A model generated the notes under the pieces. It was given only the letters and a program-made list of their open reading frames with translations, did not search any database and had not been told where the DNA came from. Shown one piece after another: positions 18,321-26,357 of a DNA stretch of 58,084 bases. The DNA is taken from positions 1 through 58,084 of the forward strand of contig JADKGB010000014.1 in the NCBI GenBank assembly GCA_016717225.1. The letters run 5' to 3'. A program made the translations under genes and the position numbers. Position 1 is the stretch's first letter, and the number at the start of each line of letters is the position of its first letter. Source of the stretch: Flavobacteriales bacterium. Its GTDB lineage: Bacteria; Bacteroidota; Bacteroidia; Flavobacteriales_F; PHOS-HE28.

Positions 18321-19031
18321 ATGCTTTCAGACGCCCAGCTCTACGATCGACTTTCACCGTTCATCTCCGACAACAAACGGGCGTTGTTCGAGCGCATCGC
18401 ACAGGATCGCACGAACCACATCACGGTGGTCATGGAGGACATCTATCAGCCACACAATGCAAGCGCTGTAGTTCGAACGTGCGATCTGGTAGGCGTGCAG
18501 AACATCCACATCATTGAGAACCGCAACAAGTACACGATGAACCCGGATGTCACACTCGGCTCATCGAAGTGGACCGACATGCACCGCTATCGTGAACACC
18601 CGGACAACTCGCTCGCTTGCATTGAACGATTGAAGAAGGAAGGCTATCGGATCGTGGCAACAACACCGCGTGCGGATAGCGTGACTCCCGAAGACATCCC
18701 ATTGAACGAGCCGCTGGCGTTCTGCTTCGGAACAGAACTCACAGGCCTGAGTGATGTGATGATGAAGCATGCCGATATCCACTTGCGCATTCCCATGTAT
18801 GGATTCACCGAGAGTTACAACATAAGTGTCAGCGCTGCGCTCACACTCTATACCGTGATGGAACGACTTCGTGCGAGCGAAATACAATGGCGGCTCACAG
18901 CTCAACAACTCATCGAATTGAAATTGTCCTGGGCAAGGAAAGTGGTGCAGAGCGCAGAGCTTCTCGAAGCGCGGATCAGGCGGGAAGCGGACAGTGAAAG
19001 TGCCAACGTTCGATCACGCGACGATCAATGA
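18321..19031 (+). CDS. trmH: tRNA (guanosine-2'-O-)-methyltransferase TrmH-like (SPOUT family)
   Basis: This SpoU/TrmH-type SPOUT methyltransferase has 236 residues. Motif 1 is NASAVVRTCDLVGVQNIHI with the catalytic asparagine/arginine, motif 2 is LAFCFGTELTGLSD, and motif 3 is RIPMYGFTESYNISVSAAL, which form the knotted SAM-binding site. The C-terminal extension is rich in charged helices (RKVVQSAELLEARIRRE), as in TrmH enzymes that 2'-O-methylate G18 of tRNA. Family membership is secure. The exact substrate (tRNA G18 versus another RNA) is inferred from the closest-looking subgroup. Confidence 0.85.
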   Translation: MLSDAQLYDRLSPFISDNKRALFERIAQDRTNHITVVMEDIYQPHNASAVVRTCDLVGVQNIHIIENRNKYTMNPDVTLGSSKWTDMHRYREHPDNSLACIERLKKEGYRIVATTPRADSVTPEDIPLNEPLAFCFGTELTGLSDVMMKHADIHLRIPMYGFTESYNISVSAALTLYTVMERLRASEIQWRLTAQQLIELKLSWARKVVQSAELLEARIRREADSESANVRSRDDQ

Positions 19032-19316
19032 TCACGCATTCTTCCAACTAATTTCCACTGCACTGTTGATCGCGTTCCGATATCGTTCGTTGTGTGAACG
19101 GATCTTCGCGTTGCCATGATCACTATCGCTGAACATCTCTATGCGCCTGGCTTTGCGGAGTTCCTGAAAGATCGCATGATCATTCTGAAATGATCGAACG
19201 CGTGTTCATCGCATCACGGTTCTCAACATCGATGCGTGGAGAAGTGAAACCTATTCGACACTTGATCCGTTGCAGCATCCGCATAGTTTCGCATCAAACC
19301 ACTAACAATCCATACA
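19032..19316. other. Intergenic region
   Basis: No gene is supported on either strand. The segment carries the leader of the THX-like gene. No hairpin terminator is evident after trmH. Confidence 0.5.
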
Positions 19317-19505
19317 ATGGGAAAAGGTGATAAGAAGACCAAAAAGGGTAAGCGCACGATCGGTAGCAAGGGCAAAGCCCGTCCTGCCAAGCGTACAGTA
19401 GCTGCCGCAAAAAAGGCTGCTGCTAAAAAAGCTGCGCCAAAGAAAAAGGCCGCTGCCAAGAAAGCAGCTCCGAAGAAGAAGGCCGCTGCCAAGAAGAAGA
19501 AGTAA
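19317..19505 (+). CDS. Ribosomal protein THX-like protein with histone-H1-like tail
   Basis: The first about 25 residues (MGKGDKKTKKGKRTIGSKGK) match the short bS-THX/Thx ribosomal protein family (start MGKGDxxTxxGK, then GSxGKxRP), which sits in a cavity at the top of the 30S head in Thermus and is common in Bacteroidota. Residues about 28-62 are a different, repetitive tail of Lys, Ala and Pro with the unit KKAAPKKKAAA repeated, as in bacterial histone-H1-like proteins. Total length is 62. Ordinary THX proteins are far shorter or lack this tail. The tail could add rRNA or DNA binding. The gene has its own strong terminator. Confidence 0.75.
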   Translation: MGKGDKKTKKGKRTIGSKGKARPAKRTVAAAKKAAAKKAAPKKKAAAKKAAPKKKAAAKKKK

Positions 19506-19527
19506 GCAGCTGTTCCTACAGAAGCGA

Positions 19528-19553
19528 AAGACCCCCGGCGTGCCGGGGGTCTT
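19528..19553 (+). terminator. Terminator hairpin after the THX-like gene
   Basis: AAGACCCCCGGC pairs with GCCGGGGGTCTT across a minimal GT loop, 22 bases after the stop, followed by CTGCTTTCC. Confidence 0.8.
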
Positions 19554-19646
19554 CTGCTTTCCATATGTTCCGTTCACGACAAGTCCTGGATCATTCTTGA
19601 CGATGACCAATTGAACGATCATGCATGGATCCCCACCGCACGTTGA

Positions 19647-20339
19647 TCATGGTTGCAATCGCATACGCCGCCATGTTCCATCGGCGAAGTGTTCGAACGC
19701 GATCCGATCATGCATGCGATCACTTCGGCCATGCCAGAATTCGATCCGAGCAGGCTTTACCCGGATACCTCCCCAATGCTCAGGCCGTGGCACATCCAAG
19801 TCTTTGAAACGTTCTTCCCATCGGCTGAACCGATCCTCCAACGCCGTTCGACTTTCCACGAGACGACTTTGATCACTGCTCCAGGCTCCGATCTGGCTGG
19901 ACCGGGGCCGCGATGCGAAATAGGTGTCGCTCTCTGATGGATCCACTCGTTCGCATTTTCCTTCGATGCGAACCTGTCGTTCCAATGAAGGCCAGTAGAA
20001 CGTGAGCGCCGCTCGCGGATCACGCTCGATATCCATCGCTTTTCTGCTGTTGTAATTGGTGTAGAACACAAAACCGCGCTTATCGAAGGACCGCAACAAC
20101 ACGATACGGCAACTGATGCTCGCGCTACCTGCGGTGGCCAACGTCATTGCGTTATGATCGGCCATGCCCGTTCCTTCCGCTGCCAACAGCCACTCATCGA
20201 ACAATGGAATGGGGTCGTTATCAAGCGTATCCTCTATCAGGGTGCCCTTCACGTAATCCGTCCGATGATGCACATGTTTTTCCTCTTTCATGACCGCTTG
20301 AATATGTTGTGCGACGAAGATATCCAAGCGTTGATCCAT
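19647..20339 (-). CDS. pdxH: Pyridoxamine 5'-phosphate oxidase
   Basis: PdxH oxidises pyridoxine/pyridoxamine 5'-phosphate to PLP using FMN. The signature elements are in order: DPIPLFDEWL, NAMTLATAGSASISCRIVLLRSFDKRGFVFYTNY, SRKAMDIERDPRAALTFYW, VRIEGKCERV, SYFASRPRSSQIGAW-like SDTYFASRPRSSQIGAW, and the C-terminal RIEFWHGRSDRMHDR active-site motif ending with LQP. Length is 230 from the start at 20339. An internal ATG at 20291 (MKEEKHVHHRTDY) would give 214 residues, closer to typical, and is an equally likely start. The gene is monocistronic. Confidence 0.93.
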   Translation of the reverse strand: MDQRLDIFVAQHIQAVMKEEKHVHHRTDYVKGTLIEDTLDNDPIPLFDEWLLAAEGTGMADHNAMTLATAGSASISCRIVLLRSFDKRGFVFYTNYNSRKAMDIERDPRAALTFYWPSLERQVRIEGKCERVDPSESDTYFASRPRSSQIGAWSSDQSRLVESRTALEDRFSRWEERFKDLDVPRPEHWGGIRVKPARIEFWHGRSDRMHDRIAFEHFADGTWRRMRLQP

Positions 20340-20543
20340 GCGTGCTGATCAGGTCGAACGGACTGTGTGAGAAACCGTGGCGAGGTGTCGGCCACCTTCA
20401 CATCTCCTGTTCGCCATGAGCTCTTCACCGCTCAGGCCCACGCGAGAAAAGGTTAAGCAACAGTCTTGAACCAGAAAAGTCGAACTACGCGTCGCCGCTA
20501 TTGCGTCAACCATTTAACTTCCGTCAAAATTCCGAAGCGTTGT

Positions 20544-21131
20544 ATGTCAAGCGACTTTTTCGACCTCAACCCGGACAATGCATTGGCGCCAGCGCGTGGT
20601 CGTTTGCTGGTGAGCGGGCCGTATTTGACGGATCCGTACTTCCATCGAACAGTAGTGCTCTTATGTGAACATGACGAGGAAGGCTCGTTCGGATTCGTAT
20701 TGAACCGGTTCATCGATACGAGCATCGCGGATATCATGGAGAACATGCCTCCGCTGTTGAGCCGTGTGAGCATCGGGGGTCCAGTGCAGAGCGGAAACCT
20801 CTACTACTTGCACACGTTGGGGCCGCGAATTGAAGGGAGCGTAAGTGTGGTTGATGGAATACATATGGGTGGAGACTTCGAACAATTGCGAAACGTGCTC
20901 GCAACCGATCCCAAACTCAGCAAACACGTTCGGTTCTTCGTTGGCTATTGTGGATGGGGGCAGGATCAATTGAACAAGGAGTTGAACGAAAGGGCTTGGC
21001 TCATCACCCCCGCAAGCAAACGCCGTGTAATGAACACCAAGGTGAGCGATATGTGGGGCGATACACTGCGCGATATGGGCAAGCCCTTTGCGCCACTGGC
21101 GAATTTTCCAGAAGACCCTTCGCTCAACTGA
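20544..21131 (+). CDS. YqgE/AlgH family protein
   Basis: The 195-residue product starts MSSDFFDLNPDN at 20544; the open frame extends upstream, but those residues are strongly basic and unlike the family. Family hallmarks are ARGRLLVSGPYLTDPYFHRTVVLLCEHDEEGSFGFVLNR and the C-terminal RFFVGYCGWGQDQLNKE (consensus R-F-GY-GWG-GQL--E). The role of this conserved cytoplasmic protein is not established biochemically; AlgH is linked to regulation in pseudomonads. The 3' end overlaps the convergent aminotransferase gene by 8 bases. Confidence 0.9.
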   Translation: MSSDFFDLNPDNALAPARGRLLVSGPYLTDPYFHRTVVLLCEHDEEGSFGFVLNRFIDTSIADIMENMPPLLSRVSIGGPVQSGNLYYLHTLGPRIEGSVSVVDGIHMGGDFEQLRNVLATDPKLSKHVRFFVGYCGWGQDQLNKELNERAWLITPASKRRVMNTKVSDMWGDTLRDMGKPFAPLANFPEDPSLN

Positions 21132-21966
21132 GCGTCTTCTTCACCAATAAGTCTACCAACTGAAGTGCCATGCGGTGCGCATAGCGTTTGGTGCGATAGC
21201 CCATCACCCACTGAATACCGCGCGATGCATTGGTAAAGAACAATTCATCCGCGGCCAATAGGTTCTGCGGTGTCAAGGAGCACTCGTACACCTTGATACC
21301 GTTCTCGATCGCCAAGTTGATCACTTGCATGCGCATTACCCCACCAATGCAGCCATCGGTAAGCGCAGGTGTATAGAGCACACCATTGCTCACGATAAAA
21401 ATATTACCGGCACTGCTCTCGATGATGTTACCGCGATCGTTCTGCAGGAGGCAATCATCCAACCCACGCTCCATACACCACAAACTGGCCATCACGTACA
21501 GCTGGCAGTTGAGCGTTTTGTGCGCCGAAAGCATGTTCACCGCTTTACGCATTTCCGGATAGAGGTCCACCGAATAACCCTGATGGTTCAGGATATAGTT
21601 CGGTGAAGGCACCGTTTTCAGTTCAATGGTGAACCCACCTTTGTGCGATTGCGGCCGGTAGTAACCAGGAGCATCCCTGTAAACTGTTAACCGAGCCCGC
21701 GAATTCGGTAGTTCGCATTCCTTCACCAATTGGCCGATGTAGGTCTCCAGCGATCGGCGATCAAGTTTATCAGGAGTTTCCAGTCGAAGGACCTTCATTC
21801 CTTCTTCCAACCGCGCCCAATGCGCGTCCAAAAAGCAGCCTTTGCTCTGCACCACACGGATGCTCTCAAAAACACCGTCGCCGTAATGGAACGCACGATT
21901 ATCGAGCGTGACGACCGGTTTATCGCCGGGCATCAATTCACCGTTGAGGATCACGAACTGCGCCAT
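21124..21966 (-). CDS. Class IV aminotransferase (PabC/D-amino acid aminotransferase-like)
   Basis: This fold type IV PLP enzyme has about 280 residues. Conserved elements are NRAFHYGDGVFESIRVV at the start, the PLP lysine in LSAHKTLNCQLYVMA, and ESSAGNIFIVSNGVLYTPALTDGCIGGVMR. This arrangement is shared by 4-amino-4-deoxychorismate lyase (PabC), D-amino acid aminotransferase and short branched-chain aminotransferases; the sequence alone does not settle which. The window has a separate long ilvE, which makes a folate or D-amino-acid role more likely. Its start TGATG overlaps the gmhB stop by one base, and it ends the three-gene operon starting with the rhomboid protease. Confidence 0.85.
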   Translation of the reverse strand: MAQFVILNGELMPGDKPVVTLDNRAFHYGDGVFESIRVVQSKGCFLDAHWARLEEGMKVLRLETPDKLDRRSLETYIGQLVKECELPNSRARLTVYRDAPGYYRPQSHKGGFTIELKTVPSPNYILNHQGYSVDLYPEMRKAVNMLSAHKTLNCQLYVMASLWCMERGLDDCLLQNDRGNIIESSAGNIFIVSNGVLYTPALTDGCIGGVMRMQVINLAIENGIKVYECSLTPQNLLAADELFFTNASRGIQWVMGYRTKRYAHRMALQLVDLLVKKTLS

Positions 21967-22460
21967 CACACCAACCTGTTTTGCATCAATACCTCCATCA
22001 ATGGGACGTTCGCTTCCACAAGTATCCCAAGCACACCGGCACCAACGGCTGCTTCAATGTCGCGATCACGATCACCGATCATCACCGAAGAAGCGGGATC
22101 TATGTGGTAACGAGCAATAGCGCGCTCCAACAAGAGCGACCCAGGCTTTCGGCACAAACATTTGCCCTGTGAAGGATGATGGGGACAGTAGTACACCGCG
22201 TCGATGGTGCCGCCCTGTTGGGCCAACTGCGCGTGAAGGTAGCGGTGCATTTCATTCACTTCGGCGTGGCCGTACAACCCCAGACCGATACCGCTCTGGT
22301 TGGTGATCACTACCGTGCGTTTTCCCGCAGCCCCAATGGCCCTGACCGCCTGGGCGACCGTGGGAAGTATCTCGAAATCGGGCAAGCGACAGGTGTGTTC
22401 GCCACGTTCTCGATTGATCACACCGTCCCGATCAAGGAAGATGGCCGCCTGCTTGTTCAT
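21966..22460 (-). CDS. gmhB: D-glycero-manno-heptose 1,7-bisphosphate phosphatase (HAD-IIIA)
   Basis: The 164-residue protein is a compact HAD phosphatase. HAD motif I is IFLDRDGVIN, motif II is VVITNQSGIG, and the zinc-loop cysteines/histidines are in YYCPHHPSQGKCLCRKPG, which is diagnostic of GmhB/HisB-N. The final aspartate motif is MIGDRDRDIEAA. It is expected to act in ADP-heptose synthesis for lipopolysaccharide or related glycans. It overlaps the rhomboid gene upstream by 4 bases (ATGA) and the aminotransferase start by one base. A histidinol-phosphatase role is less likely because no his genes are nearby. Confidence 0.9.
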   Translation of the reverse strand: MNKQAAIFLDRDGVINRERGEHTCRLPDFEILPTVAQAVRAIGAAGKRTVVITNQSGIGLGLYGHAEVNEMHRYLHAQLAQQGGTIDAVYYCPHHPSQGKCLCRKPGSLLLERAIARYHIDPASSVMIGDRDRDIEAAVGAGVLGILVEANVPLMEVLMQNRLV

Positions 22461-23095
22461 GATAGCGAACCGGAAATGGCTTGAATGAAGGCAGGCACGA
22501 CTTGTGGATCGAGGATAACGGTGAACAGCAAACCGACAATGGCCCCTGCAAAGTGCGCGTCATGGGCGATACCATCGCTGCCTTTTTGGCCCATGTACCA
22601 TTCGTAGCCCAGATATAGCAGGCCGAAGATCCAAGCCGGTGCGGGTATCGGGAGGATCAACAAGTACATTTTGTTCGTAGGGTACATCAAAATGGAGGCG
22701 AACACCACAGCGGAGGTTGCACCCGACGCACCCACCGCCCGGTAATTCGGGTTCCATCGATGCTTATAGTACGCAGGTATTGAGCTTAGGGTGATCCCTG
22801 CCAGATAGAGGATCAAGAAGGGCAATAAGCTGGAACGCCCGGTGATCTCAGCGTATCCTCTTTCAACGCTTTGCCCGAACATGTACAAAACGAACATGTT
22901 CAACCCCAAATGCATCATATTGCCGTGAATGAATCCGTGCGTAAGCAGCCGGAACCAGTCCTTCCGGGTATTGATCACGAACGGCTCGAACATCATGTTC
23001 TCGAACACCTTCCGGTCGTTGAGCGCGATCAACGAGATCAAAACCGTGAACCCGATGATGGCATACGTCATTGTGAAATGGAACCCGGAGATCAT
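22457..23095 (-). CDS. Rhomboid family intramembrane serine protease
   Basis: Rhomboid proteases cleave transmembrane helices within the membrane. The start at 23095 (MISGFHFTMTYAIIGF) begins just before the first helix; the longer frame to 23239 adds a non-membrane leader. There are six hydrophobic helices. Catalytic motifs are HGFIHGNMMHLGLNMFVLYMFG (the H...N pocket), GASGATSAVVF with the nucleophilic serine, and HFAGAIVGLLF with the catalytic histidine. All catalytic residues are present, so it should be active. It leads the operon with gmhB and the aminotransferase. Confidence 0.93.
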   Translation of the reverse strand: MISGFHFTMTYAIIGFTVLISLIALNDRKVFENMMFEPFVINTRKDWFRLLTHGFIHGNMMHLGLNMFVLYMFGQSVERGYAEITGRSSLLPFLILYLAGITLSSIPAYYKHRWNPNYRAVGASGATSAVVFASILMYPTNKMYLLILPIPAPAWIFGLLYLGYEWYMGQKGSDGIAHDAHFAGAIVGLLFTVILDPQVVPAFIQAISGSLS

Positions 23096-23171
23096 TGGCT
23101 GTTCGCGCGGAACAGATCCGGCGCCGCGAAAGATATCCGCACCAAGCCTTCCACTCGAACCTACGAACTGA

Positions 23172-23600
23172 TCAGTAGGTATGGTCTCGCAAGATCCGCC
23201 AGCCTTCGGCGTCACGCTCCCACAAAAGACTGAACCCACCCCCTAGGGTATCTGCGACACGGAACAACTGCCAGCGACCCGTTACCCAGGCATGTTCGGC
23301 ACCAGCGGGCACTACCTCCAACCCGTCGAAAAACAGATCGCCCATGGTCGCCTTGTCGGGATAGCTGTTCAGATAATTGGCCGTTACGCCGGCTTTTCCG
23401 CAGGTATGCTTCTTGGGGCTGATGAAGCACACACTGTCCGCATATCCCTCCATGAAGCCGGGAATGTCACCTGCGTCCCAAGCTTCCTCTTGATCCGCCA
23501 TAACCTGGCGGATGGCAGCTTCATCTGTGGGCAGGAAGGCACGCTGGCAGCTGGCTACCGCTATGAACAAACACATATAAAGCAAGCACCTCATGGCCAT
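23172..23600 (-). CDS. Lipoprotein with SnoaL/DUF4440-like fold
   Basis: From 23600 the protein begins MAMRCLLYMCLFIAVASCQ, with a lipobox VASC and a probable lipidated cysteine. Residues about 25-140 (DEAAIRQVMADQEEAWDAGD ... GFMEGYADSVCFIS ... WRILRDHTY) follow the pattern of NTF2-like DUF4440/SnoaL-like domains, small alpha+beta barrels that often bind ligands. No catalytic residue can be assigned with confidence. The gene lies just downstream of the tRNA and its hairpin, and about 76 bases before the rhomboid gene on the same strand. Confidence 0.75.
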   Translation of the reverse strand: MAMRCLLYMCLFIAVASCQRAFLPTDEAAIRQVMADQEEAWDAGDIPGFMEGYADSVCFISPKKHTCGKAGVTANYLNSYPDKATMGDLFFDGLEVVPAGAEHAWVTGRWQLFRVADTLGGGFSLLWERDAEGWRILRDHTY

Positions 23601-23609
23601 AGAAATAAG

Positions 23610-23633
23610 AAGGGTCGCCCGTGAGCGACCCTT
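23610..23633 (-). terminator. Hairpin between the tRNA and the lipoprotein gene
   Basis: AAGGGTCGC and GCGACCCTT form a 9-base stem with a 6-base loop, 3 bases after the tRNA 3' end when read leftwards, followed by CTTCTTATTTCT. It acts as the tRNA terminator. Confidence 0.75.
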
Positions 23634-23635
23634 TG

Positions 23636-23709
23636 TAGCGCGGGGGAGACTTGAACTCCCGACCTCGTGATTATGAATCACGCGCTCTAACCAGCTGAGC
23701 TACCGCGCC
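23636..23709 (-). tRNA. tRNA with anticodon CAU (elongator tRNA-Met; tRNA-Ile2 possible)
   Basis: Read leftwards, the acceptor stem is GGCGCGG paired with CCGCGCT. The D arm is GCTCAGCTGGTTAGAGC, the anticodon stem-loop is CGTGA TTCATAA TCACG with anticodon CAT, and the T arm carries GGGAG TTCAAGT CTCCC. All four stems pair. The CCA tail is not encoded. The first-pair G:U argues against an initiator tRNA only weakly. CAU also fits the lysidine-modified Ile2 tRNA, and the sequence does not distinguish the two. Confidence 0.9.
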
Positions 23710-23820
23710 GAAAACGGGCCGCGAATATAAACGGATGGACAATCTGCCTAACATGCGCAGGACTTGCACAGGTAAAGGATCTGCTTACCTTTCCCCGCAC
23801 TCTATAATCTGCTGAATTCC

Positions 23821-24756
23821 ATGGCCAAGACGAAGGCGAAAATGAAGGGAAAGCCCGCTTCCAAAGCGAAGCCGGTGGCGAAGAAGAAATCCCTGCCAGC
23901 CAAGGCTTCAGCAGCTAAAGGCAAGAAAACCACGACAAAGCCGGCCAAGGGTAAACCTACCGCGCGGTCTGGTGCGGCGAAGAAGAAGACAGCCATCGTC
24001 AAAAAATCGGCGGCAAAGACCAAAGCCAAGGCGCCCGTGCAAAAGGCACCAGTGGCCAAGTCCAAGAAAGCCAAAGGCAAAAAGGTTGTAGCTCCGATCA
24101 AGCCTAGCAAGGCAGCACCAACCCAAAAGGTTATTGCGGTTGCCAAGGGGAAACCGGTCCAACAGGCACACAGATCAAAAGCTCCAGTTGCTCCGATCAA
24201 ACAAACTGCACCAGCCAAGGTGGCTGCTGCCCCTGTGAAACCCATGACCCCACCTGCGGCCAAGGTTGAGGCAAAGAAGGGAGCAACCGAAGTCGCTAGT
24301 AAGCCGAAAGAACCAGTGGTGGCGGTTATGACCGGTTTGGAACCGTTGGGTACTCCACCCCGTGCTGCGAAGAAGCCGATGAAAGAGCGCTATGTGATGG
24401 AGTTCTATATGAACGCTACTCCAGGATCGCTTTACGATCTGCTTTGCTCGCCAAGTGGTCTAAGTGAATGGTTCTGCGACGATGCCGATGTTCGAGGTGA
24501 CCAATTCACCTTTCGTTGGGGCAACGACAGCCAGGTCGCTCAGTGCTTGAGCCGCAAATTCGGAGAACTTATGCGATTCCAGTGGGAGAGCGATGAGGAC
24601 CCGGGTTCATACTTCGAACTGCGTATTCGTGTCGACCCCATGACCAACGAGACCTGTTTGGTGGTTACCGATCATGCCTGGCCAAAGGACCTTGAAGAAG
24701 GAAAAGCACTTTGGGAATCGCAGATCCACACGCTTCAGCGAATGCTGGGAGCCTGA
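23821..24756 (+). CDS. START-like domain protein with long histone-H1-like basic extension
   Basis: The 311-residue protein has two parts. Residues 1 to about 180 are low-complexity Lys/Ala/Pro (KTKAKMKGKPASKAKPVAKK and onward), predicted disordered and resembling the tails of bacterial H1-like proteins. Residues about 190-311 (KERYVMEFYMNATPGSLYDL ... GLSEWFCDDADVRGDQFTF ... LWESQIHTLQRMLGA) match the START-like/AHSA1-like domain typical of Bacteroidota, which is normally a stand-alone protein of about 130 residues. The domain may bind a hydrophobic ligand; the basic part would bind nucleic acid or other polyanions. It is monocistronic, between the tRNA region and lptG. Confidence 0.8.
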   Translation: MAKTKAKMKGKPASKAKPVAKKKSLPAKASAAKGKKTTTKPAKGKPTARSGAAKKKTAIVKKSAAKTKAKAPVQKAPVAKSKKAKGKKVVAPIKPSKAAPTQKVIAVAKGKPVQQAHRSKAPVAPIKQTAPAKVAAAPVKPMTPPAAKVEAKKGATEVASKPKEPVVAVMTGLEPLGTPPRAAKKPMKERYVMEFYMNATPGSLYDLLCSPSGLSEWFCDDADVRGDQFTFRWGNDSQVAQCLSRKFGELMRFQWESDEDPGSYFELRIRVDPMTNETCLVVTDHAWPKDLEEGKALWESQIHTLQRMLGA

Positions 24757-24911
24757 GGGCTGGTTGGATGTGTTCTTTTTTCGATCGGCAGTTTGTCATT
24801 GCGTTCTGCGCTTGACCTGATGCCTGGCACTATCCACGGATCATTCCGGAGTGCGTCGATGGCGGCATGGTCTTTTCTCGACGTGAAGGCCGATAGCTTT
24901 GGCTCCGTACG

Positions 24912-26357
24912 ATGAAGAAACTGCACCTGCTCATGCTCCGGTCCTTTGTTGGGCCGTTCTTCGTCACGTTCATCATCGTGCTCTTTATTCTGAGCATGCA
25001 GTTCCTGTGGAAATATGTGGACGACCTGATGGGAAAGGGACTCTCTGGCCTCACCCTCGCCCAGTTGCTCACCTATGCAACAGCCAGTTTCGTTCCGCTG
25101 GCCATTCCGCTCGCCGTGCTGCTCAGTTCCATTATGACCATGGGTGGGTTGGGGGAACGTAGTGAGTTGACACCCATGCGCAGCGCGGGTCTCGGACTAT
25201 TCCGAATTCTTATGCCGCTTACCCTGGCAGCGATACTGATCGCTGGTTTCTCGTTCTTTTTCAGCAATAACCTGCTGCCGATAGCGAACCTGAAGTTCCA
25301 AAGCCTTTTGTGGGATGTAACAAAGAAGAAACCGGCCATGAATTTGAGACCGGGTGTTTTCTACAATGGCATCGAAGGTTTTACGATCCGCGTGGCGAAC
25401 AAACATGAGGATACCGGTATCCTGGATGACGTGCTGATCTACGATCACCGCGGTTCGTTCCGTGGCGACCGTACCGTGGTGCGCGCTGAACATGGCCGTA
25501 TGAAACGCAGTGTTGACGGCAATTACCTGGTATTGGAGCTACAGGATGGACGGATCTACGACGAACAGTCCAAAGGACGGACCGCCACAGGTGGAAGCAT
25601 GCCCTTGTTGCGCGGACGTTTTGAACGTGACGAGGTGCGAATGGACCTCAGCAGCCTAGGCATGAAGCGCACTGATGAAGACCTGTTCAAGGACCATTAC
25701 AAAATGCGGACAATGGGCCAACTTCAGGTTGCGGAAGACAGTTTGATGCGCAAGTACGACCAGAAGAAGTTGGATCAGGAACGATACATGCGCAATGGCC
25801 TTTTCATTACCCGTGACAGCGCGAATGCCACTGTTCCTGGCAGCTTCACAGGTATGGGAGCCTTCCAACACGCGCTCGATCCAGGCCAACAGAAGAACCT
25901 CTTCGACATCGCGATCAATATGACCCGTAATGCGGCGAGTTTTCTTGATCGCACACTTGAAGAACGGGAAGACCGGCGTTCGCAGATCGCCAGATTCCGG
26001 GTGGAGTGGCATCGCAAATTGATGCTTGCCGCGGCATGTATCCTCTTCTTTTTCATCGGAGCTCCCCTCGGTGCGATCGTGCGCAAAGGCGGAATGGGCC
26101 TGCCTACGGTCTTCGCCATTGTTTTCTTCCTTGTCTTCCACATCATTTCCTACAGTACCGAACAACTTGTGAAGCTCGGCGATCTGCAGCCATGGCCGGG
26201 AATGTGGATCAGCACACTGGTCCTTTTGCCGATCGGAGCATTCCTCACATGGAAAGCAGCCACGGACAGTCCTTTGCTCGAAGCGGACGCCTATGCTCGT
26301 GTCTGGGATAAATTGCGCTCCCGCTTCCGTTCCCGTGCGCATCCTTCAACTCTGTAA
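24912..26357 (+). CDS. lptG: LptF/LptG-family lipopolysaccharide export permease
   Basis: This is a YjgP/YjgQ-family permease that works with LptB to extract LPS from the inner membrane and hand it to LptC. The 481-residue length is longer than the proteobacterial proteins, as is usual in Bacteroidota. There are three transmembrane helices at the N terminus (LRSFVGPFFVTFIIVLFIL, SFVPLAIPLAVLLSSIMTM, FRILMPLTLAAILIAG), a large periplasmic beta domain (about 120-370), and three C-terminal helices (about 378-460). Motif GGLGERSELTPMRSAG is the cytoplasmic coupling region. The 3' end overlaps the following glycosyltransferase by 23 bases if that starts at the GTG. Confidence 0.88.
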   Translation: MKKLHLLMLRSFVGPFFVTFIIVLFILSMQFLWKYVDDLMGKGLSGLTLAQLLTYATASFVPLAIPLAVLLSSIMTMGGLGERSELTPMRSAGLGLFRILMPLTLAAILIAGFSFFFSNNLLPIANLKFQSLLWDVTKKKPAMNLRPGVFYNGIEGFTIRVANKHEDTGILDDVLIYDHRGSFRGDRTVVRAEHGRMKRSVDGNYLVLELQDGRIYDEQSKGRTATGGSMPLLRGRFERDEVRMDLSSLGMKRTDEDLFKDHYKMRTMGQLQVAEDSLMRKYDQKKLDQERYMRNGLFITRDSANATVPGSFTGMGAFQHALDPGQQKNLFDIAINMTRNAASFLDRTLEEREDRRSQIARFRVEWHRKLMLAAACILFFFIGAPLGAIVRKGGMGLPTVFAIVFFLVFHIISYSTEQLVKLGDLQPWPGMWISTLVLLPIGAFLTWKAATDSPLLEADAYARVWDKLRSRFRSRAHPSTL

